Shown here: positions 41,609 through 52,708 of the stretch, piece after piece
Position numbering within the stretch: position 1 is the first letter of the stretch
Layout of the letters: each line of letters opens with the position of its first letter
DNA from: Flectonema sp. DT1601
Taxonomy: Eukaryota > Euglenozoa > Diplonemea > Diplonemida > Diplonemidae
Length of the DNA: 64,000 bases
Direction of reading: 5' to 3'
NCBI GenBank assembly: GCA_964019425.1
Contig: OZ025808.1
Location: 496,001-560,000, forward strand
Program-made: the position numbers and the translations under genes
Notes under the pieces: model-generated
What the model was told of the DNA's origin: nothing
The model's input: the letters and a program-made list of their open reading frames with translations, nothing else
Database searches by the model: none

Positions 41609-44600
41609 ATGTTAATAGGAGAGAGGACAGCTTGTTTGTGGAAATGTACAAAGTGGTCAGCTGACATTATTAAGAGAATACTACTAGCATCATACAGATT
41701 ATTACTTACGGTGATCCTAATTACGATCAGCGCATTGATATCTAAACTTCTATTTAATTACGTAGTCACTTTCGATTCTATCGATCTGAAACATTTAATA
41801 GTTTCCAACGTTAAGATTTACTTACGAAATGAACTTATTGTTGTAAAAACGTTGCAGGTAATAGTTAGGGCAGGACATTCGAAACCGATTCTTTTTGATA
41901 TTTGTGGGGTAACTGTAAAGGGATATCGTTCAACTAAAACAACAGAATATCAAAAAAATCAAAAAATACCATACACGTCATCTGTAACGCTGTCAAAGTG
42001 GTTTGCTGGGTTAGAACTTTTCGCTATTCGGGTCAGGAGTGTTTTGATTTTTTCTGATGAGAAGATTATTTCTGTATCATACTTAGCAATGGACAGCAAT
42101 TCATGTTCTAACGATGCTGTTTTTGTGTTGCTCTATGATGCATCTGTTTCTATTACCAATACTAAAAACATAATTCGAGTTCAACATTTCTTTGCTACCA
42201 TATACCTCCAACCTAATATGGTGTCTATTCGATTATCAGGTATTGTTGCGATCAATTTTCGAAGCGAAAAACAGTTTTTAAAATTTCAATGCGATTCAAT
42301 CAAAATATCACCGAATGATAAAAAAAGAAATTATGATGTGAAATGCAGTGATTTGGTTGTTTTTTGTGACGACAATGGTGATGATGATGATTGTTGCTTT
42401 ACACAGCCATCACTGGTATTTGGTGTCGCAAATAACAACATTTGCATTAAAAAAAATTTTAATAAAAAAATATTAAATTTACCTCTACTATCAATCACGT
42501 TCAATGACAACTCTCTTTGTGTAATGGTGAATACCCTCATCATAAATTTAATTTTTTTAAAAATTGAATTGAAAGTAGATGAGATAAACCTTTTAGTATC
42601 ATCAACTAAGCATTCAATCACCTGTAAAAACATTGAAATCACCATCACTGATATAGCTGTCGCATTAATCAACTTTATTGACGTGGTAATTTCAACTTCA
42701 TCCGTCGATTTACAACTCTCAATTACGTCACTAAAGCCAACACATAAACCGAATCAGCAAAACATCATAACAAACTTGTCAACGTCAGTAAAAACAATTC
42801 TGAGTGGTGGTGATAATGTCATTAAAATTACCATCGCGATGTTATCAGATTGCGTCTTGAGAAACAACTGGGATTGGAACACGTCTATCGCTATATTTGT
42901 TCGTCGAACTCTCATTCCAGAGATTCAGAAATTGAGAGAGCTGGTTGGAAAATCTTCAAACAAAAAAGACTGCTGTTGGATCGTAGAAAGTGTTTCAGTG
43001 GATGCCCCTCATCAGATATGTTTAAATTATTGTGATTTATGTATGGAACTCTCTCTAGAAGATAGCGTTCTTATACCTGCTCACGCAATATACAACAATA
43101 CACATGCGAATTCAGTTATGCTGTATCCAAATATTGTAGTGTCTTATGAGAACCGAAAGTTACTTTCTCACTCTGGTTTAGTGTCATACCTTCCTGGAAT
43201 CGATCATCGAATTATCTTTTCTGACGGAATCGAACTTAGCAACGTTACTCCTTCAATTTTGAGAACTTTATTTTCTGTTTCGGGACATGTTAGTAATTTG
43301 TTAAATGAAGAATATGAATTGCGAAGTAGAACTTATTCAAAAGGTTGCATCGGACCATTTAATAAAAGTGATCAGAATACTCCTGACGAAAGCATTTGTG
43401 AGATCGAATTTAAACCATATCCGTGTTGTTTAGTTTTGAATAATGAAATTATTTTTGAAATTGGAATTCCTCAAATAACAACAATCACTTTTACTGATTC
43501 GGATATCCGTCTTGAAACCGTCACTGATTGCACCTTAAGTGATGTTGAGATAAAATCTTCTACCGCAGTCTTTGTTATAAACAACGCTGATATATCGATG
43601 TATGATGAGCTTATAAGAGCTCAACAACACCTCATAAAATCTAATCCAACAACACAAAAAGAATCATCTGCTAAAACTATATTATTATTCTCTAAAGGAT
43701 TGACATTGAATTGTTTGCAACGTAGTTACGAATCAACGCATAATCTTTTTGTAAACTGTCAGAGTTGTAGTGTAGTAATGCATTCTACACCACATACAGA
43801 TTCAGATTCTATAATCAACATCTGGAATACAATTGAAGTTAATCTCACATCCACTACGCTCAATACTTCAATGGCAGTTATTCCCGAAATAAAATTGATA
43901 TATAAATGTCCTGAAGTGTTTGGAATATGTGAGAATAATACAAACCCTCTTCAACTAATTAAAACAACTACATCGATAACTTGTAATTCATGCGACGTTA
44001 ATCTTAATAGGGATAGCTTTGGAAAATTCTTAGAAGTTATTGGTGACTACACTGTGTATTGGCCTGATAATAACAAAAAGATTATTGCTGCGGGATACAT
44101 TCAGGGGAAAGAAACTAATTTTCCCTATGATAATGTAGCTGAGGTGATACTTTGTTGCAGTGGTGAATGTAATATTAATCTAATAACAAACTCTGATGTG
44201 AATCCTAGAGCTTGTCTCGTCTCATCAAATTCTACTCTTCTGCTACAATACTATGATAGGATGACGACTATGTGTTGGGATTTCCCAATATCAAAAATCA
44301 CGCACTTTGCATGTCCAAAACCGCATCTGTCATCTGAAGGAAAGATAATACTTTCTTACAAACAGGTTTACTGCGAAGATTCTTTCAAAGAGATTAGAGA
44401 AGAGTTTCCTGGAAATCAATTTGATTCCATTTTATTAAAACAAACACCTAGATGTTCATTCACTCGATTCTTAGATGTGGTTCTACAAAATAGCAACGTT
44501 GAAGTAGTTCATTACTGCCTAGCTGATCTTCTTAAGTTTCAAGAGAGTTCTTATTTATGGAGGAATTACGATCAATACAGTTCAGACACATCATACTACA

Positions 44601-47600
44601 AATCTTATGCTAGTTGGTATTCAAATAATAGATTGAAGAACATATCTTTAAATCAATGCGACATCAATATCACTCTCGAAAATTGTACATTCAATCTCAC
44701 TGCCGTTGGTGGGTATCCAGTTCAATGCCGTCCCAAGCAAATTTCTGCAAAATATGTGTGTGATATCACCGCCTGTGAAAATGAAAATTCTAAAACTGCA
44801 CACTACAGCAGATATCATTTAGATTTAACTGATTCATTTCTGGGGGAATTATCACTTGAAATTGATGTTTTGTGGGAATCGAACTTGGAGAAGAAAATGC
44901 CGTCTGTTGTGGTAACATGCACGGCGGAGACACTGACTTTTCCGGCTTCATTGCATTCAAAACCGATGCTTCAAAAAACACTGCGTGACTTTATTGATAC
45001 CAACAGAAGAGATTCGTCTAGAACAGAGCTGCCTTCCGTCAGCAATGAACATTGTGAAGGTGACGGCATAGCTTTGGAGGTTGATATCTCCAATCTAATT
45101 ATAGATCCTGTGTCGTTATCGAATCTTAAATGCAGCCTGCGATATGGTAGCAGAATCTCTGCAGATGTTTCTTTTGATAAATTGATGGTATCAGACACGG
45201 TGACTATCAACAACAGTAAGAAATTTAAAAACAAAATATCACTTTTTAAAGATGATCAGTCACCTTATATAACAACCATATCAGGTCTCGGTGTGATAGT
45301 AAATTTAAAAGCGATTCAAGAAATGTCTGACAGAATAAAAATATCGAGAAATACTCCAATGGTAGTGAATGATATTGAAAGGATCAGTCTTAGTGAGTCA
45401 AATATTTTTTCAAATTCACGAATGCTTATTGTGGAACATCAATCAGAGTGTATCTTAGACGCATGTGGCTATGCTATTATACTCCAATCGGATAATTGTA
45501 TTGCAGTTCATCCAGCTGGTAAGCTAACAATAGTAAACGCATCTATAACGATGTCGACATGCTTGCCAGAACGGGTTTCAATTGATGAAAATAACTGTTT
45601 CATTAATGACAACAATCACATTGTAAACAACCCAGACGTTGTTTTCAATGACAATGATGAGCAACACATTGGAAACTATCGCTTGGAATCTACCGATATT
45701 AGTTTATGTTTGTCAATCGATCGTGTTTCAAACGCTTGTGTTGAATTTAAACAGATGTCGATAACAGAAATGGGACTTGCTGAATGCCTTGCAGTGGTTG
45801 ATTCAAAGGAAATAAAAACATTCGTTGCATTCAACCCAGTCAGTTGTGAAATAAAAAGCATCAAAATAGCGCCTACAGAACTATCTCTTAAGATTAACCA
45901 GATTGCTACGGTTTTGAAAATACTGTCTGGAGTCAGTGCTGCTGTGAAAGTGTTGCGTAATGTCAAACCCGTTGAGATTAATAGGCAGGTTTCTTCTGGT
46001 AGAGGTTCAAATTTTCATCGAATTCTATCAAAAATTATTATCGAATGCATCACTCTCTGCGTCAGTCATTCTAATAAAGTTCCGCTATTACAAACAACGA
46101 CATCCATCGATAGAAATAAGATTCAATTATCCATATCACGTTGGTATCGGGGAGACTATGAGCATGTCGTAGAACCGATCAACTTATTATTTACTCAGGA
46201 TGGTATTCGTACGAGACTTGCAACAGAGGATGACGTACGAATCCATGTCACTGTTGATAAGTTTTTCTTAAGAGACTTGGTTTTAATTACTAACACGTTA
46301 CGACAATCTGAATTAGATAAATCTTTGGAAGGTGAAAGAGAAAGTTTTACAGCACCTCATGGAAAGATTTTAATTGATAATTTAACAGAAATACCTCTTC
46401 ACTTTACGACAAAAAATAATTCTGAAATCGTGATACCTCCCAACTCCAATGTAATATCATCATTAGCAATCAGTGACATCTCTTTGACTGACTCTGTTGG
46501 TTGTTGGATTGGTCTTTCAGATGGGCATCCGCGATCATTGTTATACCATGGACATGTTCTTCGAATAACCTACGAGTCATCAAACAGCAATAATGCTTTA
46601 AATAAATTACTAATCAGGTCGAGGATACTAATTAAGAATGAAACGAATAATAAATTAATAGTATCTGGTAACACTGTACTGCCTGGATTGATTATTAATA
46701 TCGGTCTGAAGTCTTCCAATAATATTACATTGTCTGAAGATGATAGAGATTGCTGTTTGGTATCTATAAAATCAATCGTTCAAGATATTGATTACACAAC
46801 TTCATCAAATCAAGTTTTCTCATCAACTCCCAAAACATACAAAAGCAATCACTGCTCAAATAATTGTTTTGTTGTTCAATGTCATACCGAAGCTCGACAA
46901 GATTGTTTAAAGAAATCTCTTTATGATTTAATGCTCTCTGTTAAGAGGCCTATTTCACTGAGAAATAAACTTCCAATGAAAATAAAAGTATCAACCGTCG
47001 TAGAGAGTTGTGGAGTTAGACAGTGGAATGAAGTTATGATTGAGGGTAATAGCACTCAATTTCTTTCATCTCTTCCCAACCAAACAACAATAACATCGGT
47101 AGAGTATTTGATTAACTCTAATAGTGTTTTGCATACTTGCTCATTGAATTGTACGAGCTCAGGAAAATTAACATCGACGAACCCTGATTCGAAATCTATC
47201 TTCATTGACACCACTCCCGACAACGGGTCTTATTCAGTTGTTATAAAATCATCATTCTACATCAGCAGTGAATTCCTGAGCAACAAACTATCATTGTATG
47301 TAACATCATCTCATGGACTTGGATACGCTAGTAACAATGAAGGCGTGCCATTATCGTATAACAATCCTATTTTATGGAACGAAGACATCGTTGGAAAGAC
47401 GACAATTTCACTTTCAATAAAAAAAAAAGATCGCAGCTGGACTAGTTTTGTAGATGTCTCACCGGGTGAAGGTGAGAGGTGTTTTTGTATATGTGTACCT
47501 GTATGTGGTGAATCAGTATTACCATTGTTGATTAATGTGAAATCTATTTATGATGATCACGTAGGACTTGTGAAAGTACTTCCATGTTATAGTATTAAAA

Positions 47601-49978
47601 ATGATACTGATTTTGATATTCAGGTGTTGACAATGGCGACTCAAGTCGCAATGTTGCCACCTCACTCTGAGACGTCGGATGTGTTAGTCGCAGCTAACAG
47701 TGATATGACTTCACTGTTGGACAAGTGTAGATTGAAAATTGGAAATTACACAAGTTGTAATTTTAATCCACATTCTTGTTCGTGTTCAATCTTTCCAATA
47801 AAACTACGAGATCCCACAACCAACAACATCTGTACTGTTTCTTGCCATGTTTCACCCAGTCAACTGAATCCATCAACTGTTCAAATATTATTTTCATCTG
47901 GTGGCATAGGTCAAGCTTTTGTCACATCACCTTCAATCTTACTTACGGCAAATACCTGGACACCTGTTTCTGTTTCTGGTATTGGGGCTAACGATAGAGA
48001 ATTCCCAAGGGAAATGTTGACCCCTTTTAGATGCTACAAACATTGTCATGATGCTTTTGGTATTGATTTATCGATGAGAAAATTAAAAATAAATGAAACC
48101 GTTGTGAAGATGGCTGATATTTTACAAGCAGATCTTCCAACTCCAATTGGAAATGGACTTGTAGTTTATTGTGACAAGCAAAGTGTTGCAGGTCAGGGTT
48201 GCTACTCTGCAGCTATTCAAATATTGGTTTCAGAAAAACAAAAAACAAACGACACTGATCAACCCACTACCTCACCTGCCGAGGTTAGTATTGTTCTTAG
48301 TATCGGCATATCTTATCTCTCTGAGAAAAATAACATTCGCAGTGAGATTCTGTATACCCAGATTGACGATATAAATTACCTAATTAGTCGCAATGCTACT
48401 ACGGGATATATTGATATATATCTAACATGTGGAAGGGTTCAGGTTAACAATTCACTTCGGTCGGCGGTGTTAAAAACGATTGTCGCATGTGGTCATACTG
48501 CTGCTATTACTAGTTTGTCGGACAAGAATGAAGCAGCTTCTATTAAAGAATTTTTAAAAATTTCAATACTGGGGTTGCGAATTGGATCCACTGTCATCAA
48601 AATATCCGAATTTACCGTCGCCTTGAGAGAGATGACAATTTCTGTTGACGACATGACTGTTATAGAGTTATTTCAGTTTTTCAAACCAGCCATATTAGAA
48701 CTTCTAAATCAACCAATATCAACAACCAACATAAACAACAATCAACTTTATATCGAAGCATCTAACATAGCACTTCATCCTATTAAACTGTACATCACTT
48801 ATCTGAATACAGATTTACCAATGGTTGCAGTACCACCTGAGATACGATTGTTGCAAGCTGCGCATACTATCACAGATTTACAAGTTGATTTGCCGTTGTA
48901 TTGTGAATTTGCGGTCTTTACTCCGGTGATTGCTCTTGTTCAGAATATAGTATTATATTATAAAAGTAGAAGTTGGAAAACTCTGGGACTCGCTATCCTA
49001 TCCCTTGATGTTATTGGAAACCCTGTTGGTCTTCTTGGAAATGTTGGAGATGGAATCAGTGATTTGTTTTACGAACCCGCAGCAGCTTTTAAAGAAGATG
49101 AAATAAAAATGACAAACATTCTAAACGGAATTGGTAAAGGAGCCGGCTCACTAGTAAACGGAATTGCATATGGTCTAACAAATGCGACGACAGGTGTTGC
49201 TGCAAGTCTTGGAAAGGGTATTGCTAGCTTATCTATGGATGACGAGTACCTAGTCAGAAGGAGACAAAGAAACATAACAACTTGTCCAAAGGGTTTAGGC
49301 GAAGGCTTCGTTGACGGTGTTGGTTCACTCGCATCGGGTGTCAGTGAAGGAATCACAGGAATAGTTTCGAAACCAATAGAAGGATGTAAAGATTCTGGCA
49401 TCCAAGGCCTCTTATCCGGAGTCGGAAAAGGCCTCGTCGGCGCTGTTGTAAAACCAGTCACAGGTATCATCGATCTTGCTACTAAAACAACTGAAGGCGC
49501 ACGTAATATGGTAGTCGATCCAAATTCTGTCGGTACCCGGAATCGACCTACACGCGTTGTGACAGCATTCCCGCCGTTGCAGAAATATGACACTGACATA
49601 GCTGTTGTTGCTGAAGCGTATTTCTGTTTTAAAAGGGGAAAATACCAAAGTGATTATCTTCTTGCTGTTCTCGCTGATTCTCGTCAAAGAGATACCTGGT
49701 TGTTTATATCAAATTATCGTGTTGGATTGTTTCGTTTTACATCTCTCCCTCTGTTGGAACTTTCGAAAGTTTGGTCGTCTCGTCTCAGTGGTGTCTCTGC
49801 TGCATCATCGTCTGTTGGAACCAATTCGGTGGTCTTAAACTTTTCTGTTGTTAAAAAAACTTTTGCAGATAAGAAAAAACCTCCTCAGAGAATATCATTC
49901 ACAAGTAGCACTGATATGGAGATGCTATTGGCAGTGTTGTCAAGAAATCCTTCAATTGGGATCTCTTTTACAAAGTAA
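41609..49978 (+). CDS. VPS13: VPS13-family bridge lipid-transfer protein
   Basis: A 2789-residue protein in one exon, slightly shorter than most VPS13 (about 3100). VPS13 forms a hydrophobic groove that moves phospholipids between membranes. The chorein-like N-terminus starts at about residue 45 (KLLFNYVVTFDSIDLKHL). It is preceded by a strongly hydrophobic helix at about 22-45 (IIKRILLASYRLLLTVILIT), which is unusual. The middle is repetitive beta-rich groove. The adaptor-binding region includes VKRPISLRNKLPMKIKV. The C-terminus is unmistakable: LDVIGNPVGLLGNVGDGISD then LFYEPA, GLGEGFVDGVGSLASGVSEG, GLVGAVVKPVTGIIDLA, then a PH-like end. Which of the paralogue groups (A-D) it belongs to cannot be told. 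Confidence 0.93.
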   Translation: MLIGERTACLWKCTKWSADIIKRILLASYRLLLTVILITISALISKLLFNYVVTFDSIDLKHLIVSNVKIYLRNELIVVKTLQVIVRAGHSKPILFDICGVTVKGYRSTKTTEYQKNQKIPYTSSVTLSKWFAGLELFAIRVRSVLIFSDEKIISVSYLAMDSNSCSNDAVFVLLYDASVSITNTKNIIRVQHFFATIYLQPNMVSIRLSGIVAINFRSEKQFLKFQCDSIKISPNDKKRNYDVKCSDLVVFCDDNGDDDDCCFTQPSLVFGVANNNICIKKNFNKKILNLPLLSITFNDNSLCVMVNTLIINLIFLKIELKVDEINLLVSSTKHSITCKNIEITITDIAVALINFIDVVISTSSVDLQLSITSLKPTHKPNQQNIITNLSTSVKTILSGGDNVIKITIAMLSDCVLRNNWDWNTSIAIFVRRTLIPEIQKLRELVGKSSNKKDCCWIVESVSVDAPHQICLNYCDLCMELSLEDSVLIPAHAIYNNTHANSVMLYPNIVVSYENRKLLSHSGLVSYLPGIDHRIIFSDGIELSNVTPSILRTLFSVSGHVSNLLNEEYELRSRTYSKGCIGPFNKSDQNTPDESICEIEFKPYPCCLVLNNEIIFEIGIPQITTITFTDSDIRLETVTDCTLSDVEIKSSTAVFVINNADISMYDELIRAQQHLIKSNPTTQKESSAKTILLFSKGLTLNCLQRSYESTHNLFVNCQSCSVVMHSTPHTDSDSIINIWNTIEVNLTSTTLNTSMAVIPEIKLIYKCPEVFGICENNTNPLQLIKTTTSITCNSCDVNLNRDSFGKFLEVIGDYTVYWPDNNKKIIAAGYIQGKETNFPYDNVAEVILCCSGECNINLITNSDVNPRACLVSSNSTLLLQYYDRMTTMCWDFPISKITHFACPKPHLSSEGKIILSYKQVYCEDSFKEIREEFPGNQFDSILLKQTPRCSFTRFLDVVLQNSNVEVVHYCLADLLKFQESSYLWRNYDQYSSDTSYYKSYASWYSNNRLKNISLNQCDINITLENCTFNLTAVGGYPVQCRPKQISAKYVCDITACENENSKTAHYSRYHLDLTDSFLGELSLEIDVLWESNLEKKMPSVVVTCTAETLTFPASLHSKPMLQKTLRDFIDTNRRDSSRTELPSVSNEHCEGDGIALEVDISNLIIDPVSLSNLKCSLRYGSRISADVSFDKLMVSDTVTINNSKKFKNKISLFKDDQSPYITTISGLGVIVNLKAIQEMSDRIKISRNTPMVVNDIERISLSESNIFSNSRMLIVEHQSECILDACGYAIILQSDNCIAVHPAGKLTIVNASITMSTCLPERVSIDENNCFINDNNHIVNNPDVVFNDNDEQHIGNYRLESTDISLCLSIDRVSNACVEFKQMSITEMGLAECLAVVDSKEIKTFVAFNPVSCEIKSIKIAPTELSLKINQIATVLKILSGVSAAVKVLRNVKPVEINRQVSSGRGSNFHRILSKIIIECITLCVSHSNKVPLLQTTTSIDRNKIQLSISRWYRGDYEHVVEPINLLFTQDGIRTRLATEDDVRIHVTVDKFFLRDLVLITNTLRQSELDKSLEGERESFTAPHGKILIDNLTEIPLHFTTKNNSEIVIPPNSNVISSLAISDISLTDSVGCWIGLSDGHPRSLLYHGHVLRITYESSNSNNALNKLLIRSRILIKNETNNKLIVSGNTVLPGLIINIGLKSSNNITLSEDDRDCCLVSIKSIVQDIDYTTSSNQVFSSTPKTYKSNHCSNNCFVVQCHTEARQDCLKKSLYDLMLSVKRPISLRNKLPMKIKVSTVVESCGVRQWNEVMIEGNSTQFLSSLPNQTTITSVEYLINSNSVLHTCSLNCTSSGKLTSTNPDSKSIFIDTTPDNGSYSVVIKSSFYISSEFLSNKLSLYVTSSHGLGYASNNEGVPLSYNNPILWNEDIVGKTTISLSIKKKDRSWTSFVDVSPGEGERCFCICVPVCGESVLPLLINVKSIYDDHVGLVKVLPCYSIKNDTDFDIQVLTMATQVAMLPPHSETSDVLVAANSDMTSLLDKCRLKIGNYTSCNFNPHSCSCSIFPIKLRDPTTNNICTVSCHVSPSQLNPSTVQILFSSGGIGQAFVTSPSILLTANTWTPVSVSGIGANDREFPREMLTPFRCYKHCHDAFGIDLSMRKLKINETVVKMADILQADLPTPIGNGLVVYCDKQSVAGQGCYSAAIQILVSEKQKTNDTDQPTTSPAEVSIVLSIGISYLSEKNNIRSEILYTQIDDINYLISRNATTGYIDIYLTCGRVQVNNSLRSAVLKTIVACGHTAAITSLSDKNEAASIKEFLKISILGLRIGSTVIKISEFTVALREMTISVDDMTVIELFQFFKPAILELLNQPISTTNINNNQLYIEASNIALHPIKLYITYLNTDLPMVAVPPEIRLLQAAHTITDLQVDLPLYCEFAVFTPVIALVQNIVLYYKSRSWKTLGLAILSLDVIGNPVGLLGNVGDGISDLFYEPAAAFKEDEIKMTNILNGIGKGAGSLVNGIAYGLTNATTGVAASLGKGIASLSMDDEYLVRRRQRNITTCPKGLGEGFVDGVGSLASGVSEGITGIVSKPIEGCKDSGIQGLLSGVGKGLVGAVVKPVTGIIDLATKTTEGARNMVVDPNSVGTRNRPTRVVTAFPPLQKYDTDIAVVAEAYFCFKRGKYQSDYLLAVLADSRQRDTWLFISNYRVGLFRFTSLPLLELSKVWSSRLSGVSAASSSVGTNSVVLNFSVVKKTFADKKKPPQRISFTSSTDMEMLLAVLSRNPSIGISFTK

Positions 49979-50331
49979 TTCTGTGGTCTACTGTAGCTTG
50001 TTTTTCTTTTTTTTTGTTTTCCCTCTATTCTTTTTTTTTTTGAATAGTATCATTTACCAATTTCTTTTCTTTTCTTCTTTTCTTTTTTTTTTTTCTACGC
50101 TCGAAGAATAGGAAAAAAAAAAAATAATTACAAATCTGTTGACTCTTTTTGCTTTTTTTACACGTTTATGTCGCTCGTTTCTTTTTTGTTAACCTACACT
50201 TCTTCCCCCTGTTTTTTAATTTAGCAAGCTTGTTTTAGTTATTTCGTTGTGTGAGTCTTGTGACATTGGATTTTCCGTCGACTGCTATTTTATTACATTA
50301 ATTTAAATGTCTTATTCTCAGTACTATAGCA
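49979..50331. other. Intergenic spacer
   Basis: T-rich, no gene. It ends in TATTCTCAG (AG at 50321), 10 nt before the next ATG. Confidence 0.55.
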
Positions 50332-50694
50332 ATGGATGAAGAGCGTGTTGTTTATCTTAATACTCTGGAACAACAGCTTGAGAATGTAAAAGGGAAGATA
50401 TCTGTGAGTGAGAAAGAGTCTGGTGGTGAAGGACTATTCGGTGATCTCTTGACTGCGAGAGACGATGAGATTGAAGCAGATTTATTGATATGCGCGGAAG
50501 AAGATGAAAACGATTTAAAAACAAAATACAGTTTTGAACATAAAAAACAATACGACGATTTTAGCAGCGAAAGCGACGACGCCGAGTCTAACGCCACTAC
50601 AACTCAATCACAAAGTGAATCTGAATCTTCTTCGAGTGACCACATGAACGAATATAAAGAAGTTCAGGTAAACCTTGATAGTGATAGCGATTAA
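50332..50694 (+). CDS. Small acidic protein, unknown
   Basis: A 120-residue protein. Residues 1-35 form a helix (YLNTLEQQLENVKGKI) that could be a coiled coil. The remainder is Asp/Glu/Ser-rich with SESDDAES and a SESESSSSD tract, ending in DSDSD. These are typical casein kinase 2 sites. No family recognised. The leader with an AG acceptor and the tight spacing to the next gene support it being real. Confidence 0.55.
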   Translation: MDEERVVYLNTLEQQLENVKGKISVSEKESGGEGLFGDLLTARDDEIEADLLICAEEDENDLKTKYSFEHKKQYDDFSSESDDAESNATTTQSQSESESSSSDHMNEYKEVQVNLDSDSD

Positions 50695-50770
50695 TTTATT
50701 TTTTTTTTAATATAAAGTTTAATTGCAAAACAGAGACTGTTTAAGAAATGATAGCAAAGTCTTGTTCTTG

Positions 50771-51730
50771 ATGATGACATCATTCTACACCACATCACTA
50801 AATAACTTACCAGTAGATGTTCTCATCGTAATGTTTTCCTACTTAGATACGCAAGCAATTTTGCAAATGGAGCAAACTTGTACTAATCAAAGAAAAATAT
50901 CACACAGAATGAATAAGTGGAAAACATTAGATTTTACTGCTAGATACTTCACAAGGGATTCAAGTACGATGAATGACATATCACTTTATATTGAATCTTG
51001 TAGGTTGGAGTTGGTGTCTACAGTTCGAATTCGCATTCCAAAGAAAACCTACGACACTAATCAGTTTTTTCAATCGTTAACAACGAATTCATTTTATTCA
51101 AATATAACAACACTCGACATGACTGGAGTTAAAGTTACTGAAGATTCTTTTTGTGATTTCATTTCTTCAAAATGCTGTTTACTAAAAATACTTCATGCGG
51201 GAACGTGCTTCTCAAACCCATCATTGTTACAAGATAAATATAGCATGCATGGACTTGGTTGGTTATCGACAGAAGCTATTTCATCGACCTGTTCAGGTTT
51301 GGTGGTCTTAGACATCGCTGGTTGGGGAATCACTGACTATGGTCTTAAGACTTTATTAGAATCAATGCCACTGCTGACAGTGTTAGGATTACAACATTGT
51401 GATAAATTAACACCTTCAGGGATGAGAGCATCAATCACGTCATCATCATTAATTGTTCTTGATGTGTCAGGTATTGTTCCCTGGGAAATGTTTATTCCTC
51501 CTCCTTCATTGGAAATACTCTTCGCAAGTGGTGGACCTGTAAATGTTCGTTGTGTTCGTCGTCTTCTTAAGTCCAATCGCTCCCTTTCTATATGTGCTGC
51601 TTTCAGTGGAAACTTGTCACCTGATCTTGTCAGTAATAATCGTTTTATCTGTTCTCCATCTGAGATCGATGTGATTTTCTGTAAGAAATTTTTGTATCGC
51701 AGTACGACAACGGCTAATTCATGTTGGTGA
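50771..51730 (+). CDS. F-box / leucine-rich repeat protein
   Basis: A 319-residue protein. The F-box is at about residues 8-45 (LNNLPVDVLIVMFSYLDTQA) and would dock to SKP1 in an SCF ubiquitin ligase. LRR-like units follow: ITTLDMTGVKVTEDSFCDFI, GLVVLDIAGWGITDYGLKTL, LTVLGLQHCDKLTPSGMR and LIVLDVSGIVPW, the pattern of AMN1/FBXL proteins. The substrate is unknown. The first of two adjacent Met codons is used. The next gene's acceptor lies only about 50 nt after the stop. Confidence 0.82.
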   Translation: MMTSFYTTSLNNLPVDVLIVMFSYLDTQAILQMEQTCTNQRKISHRMNKWKTLDFTARYFTRDSSTMNDISLYIESCRLELVSTVRIRIPKKTYDTNQFFQSLTTNSFYSNITTLDMTGVKVTEDSFCDFISSKCCLLKILHAGTCFSNPSLLQDKYSMHGLGWLSTEAISSTCSGLVVLDIAGWGITDYGLKTLLESMPLLTVLGLQHCDKLTPSGMRASITSSSLIVLDVSGIVPWEMFIPPPSLEILFASGGPVNVRCVRRLLKSNRSLSICAAFSGNLSPDLVSNNRFICSPSEIDVIFCKKFLYRSTTTANSCW

Positions 51731-51781
51731 AGTGATATTACGGAGTCGTGAATTATTTTGTTATTATATTTTATAGTTTTC

Positions 51782-52708
51782 ATGGCACTGCTGCTTTCTG
51801 TTTGTCTGACTCGAAGTGATACGCTCATCACACACCATTTCCTACACTCAGATATAATAATTAATGGAGTAATGATACTTGGATACTTACCTGATGAGGT
51901 ATCTGAGTGGGGAGTGTCAGAAGTTTGTGAGTGGCTTTTATTAAATAACATCCCCCGCAGAGTGGTTGTTGTTTTTGAACAAAATCTAATCTCTGGTAAA
52001 GGACTAATTATGATGACACCTACTGACTTGAGGGAGGAGTTGGGAATAAGTTCATATGAACACAGAAAAAGAATACAACAACTTTTACATTTGTTACGAG
52101 AGAACGACAAACCTCCTACACCTCCGAAGCAGCCTCCACCTCCAGCACCGATGATGAAAAGGGAACCAGTAGTCTCAATGCCTTCTTTGAATGAACATAA
52201 AGAAGAATTGTTACCTCCAGAACCAAATAGATATGTTATATCAGAAGAGACGGCTGATATTCAAGTGGAATTACCTGTTTCTGTAGTAATGAGACTAAAG
52301 CAGGAACAGCAAGAGTTTTATGATAATCACCAAAAACATTCAAAAGCAATTCAAGAAGAAATCTCATGGGTAGAGGAAGAGTTCTTAGCAGATCGATCAT
52401 TGCTTCCCGGGAAGGCAAAAAATCTAATCAGACTAGTTGAGACACTTCAAAGTACAAAATCCAACACTCCTTGGTGGGATGATCGCCGAAAAGCAGAAGG
52501 TCGAAAGTCTATCCTCGCCCACCGAATACTTCCTGGCGTTAGAGTTGACTACTGCAACCTTCTGGCTGATCAGCAACGAGACATGTCAGAATTGACTCAG
52601 TCAGATAGAAAATATAAAAAAATGTTTTCAAAGTTTGAGCAGATACTTTCTTTGCAACGTAAAAACTTACACAGAATATGTCAAATAGACTGCGAGAAAA
52701 ACAAGTAA
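51782..52708 (+). CDS. SAM-domain protein with C-terminal coiled coil
   Basis: A 308-residue protein. Residues about 38-108 form a SAM domain: EWGVSEVCEWLLLNNI, FEQNLISGKGLIMMTPTDL and REELGISSYEHRKRIQQLL. A Pro-rich linker follows (PPTPPKQPPPPAP), then helices to the end (ETADIQVELPVSVVMRL; EEISWVEEEFLADRSLLPG). SAM domains assemble homo- or hetero-oligomers, so a scaffold is likely. The start follows TATTTTATAG by 5 nt. The first 20 residues are mildly hydrophobic. Joining it to the F-box gene by splicing was tested and the phases do not fit. Confidence 0.78.
   Translation: MALLLSVCLTRSDTLITHHFLHSDIIINGVMILGYLPDEVSEWGVSEVCEWLLLNNIPRRVVVVFEQNLISGKGLIMMTPTDLREELGISSYEHRKRIQQLLHLLRENDKPPTPPKQPPPPAPMMKREPVVSMPSLNEHKEELLPPEPNRYVISEETADIQVELPVSVVMRLKQEQQEFYDNHQKHSKAIQEEISWVEEEFLADRSLLPGKAKNLIRLVETLQSTKSNTPWWDDRRKAEGRKSILAHRILPGVRVDYCNLLADQQRDMSELTQSDRKYKKMFSKFEQILSLQRKNLHRICQIDCEKNK

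Noticed and set aside
38575-49978. Fusion of the CH-domain gene to VPS13 through a GTAATT donor at its stop
   Set aside because: The basic C-terminus RRVKRKSFMHR looks natural, and VPS13 has its own ATG right after an AG.
50771-52708. One gene joining the F-box/LRR and SAM parts through a 50-nt intron
   Set aside because: The donor and acceptor phases do not agree; the join leads to an early stop. Two genes with a tight spacer fit better.
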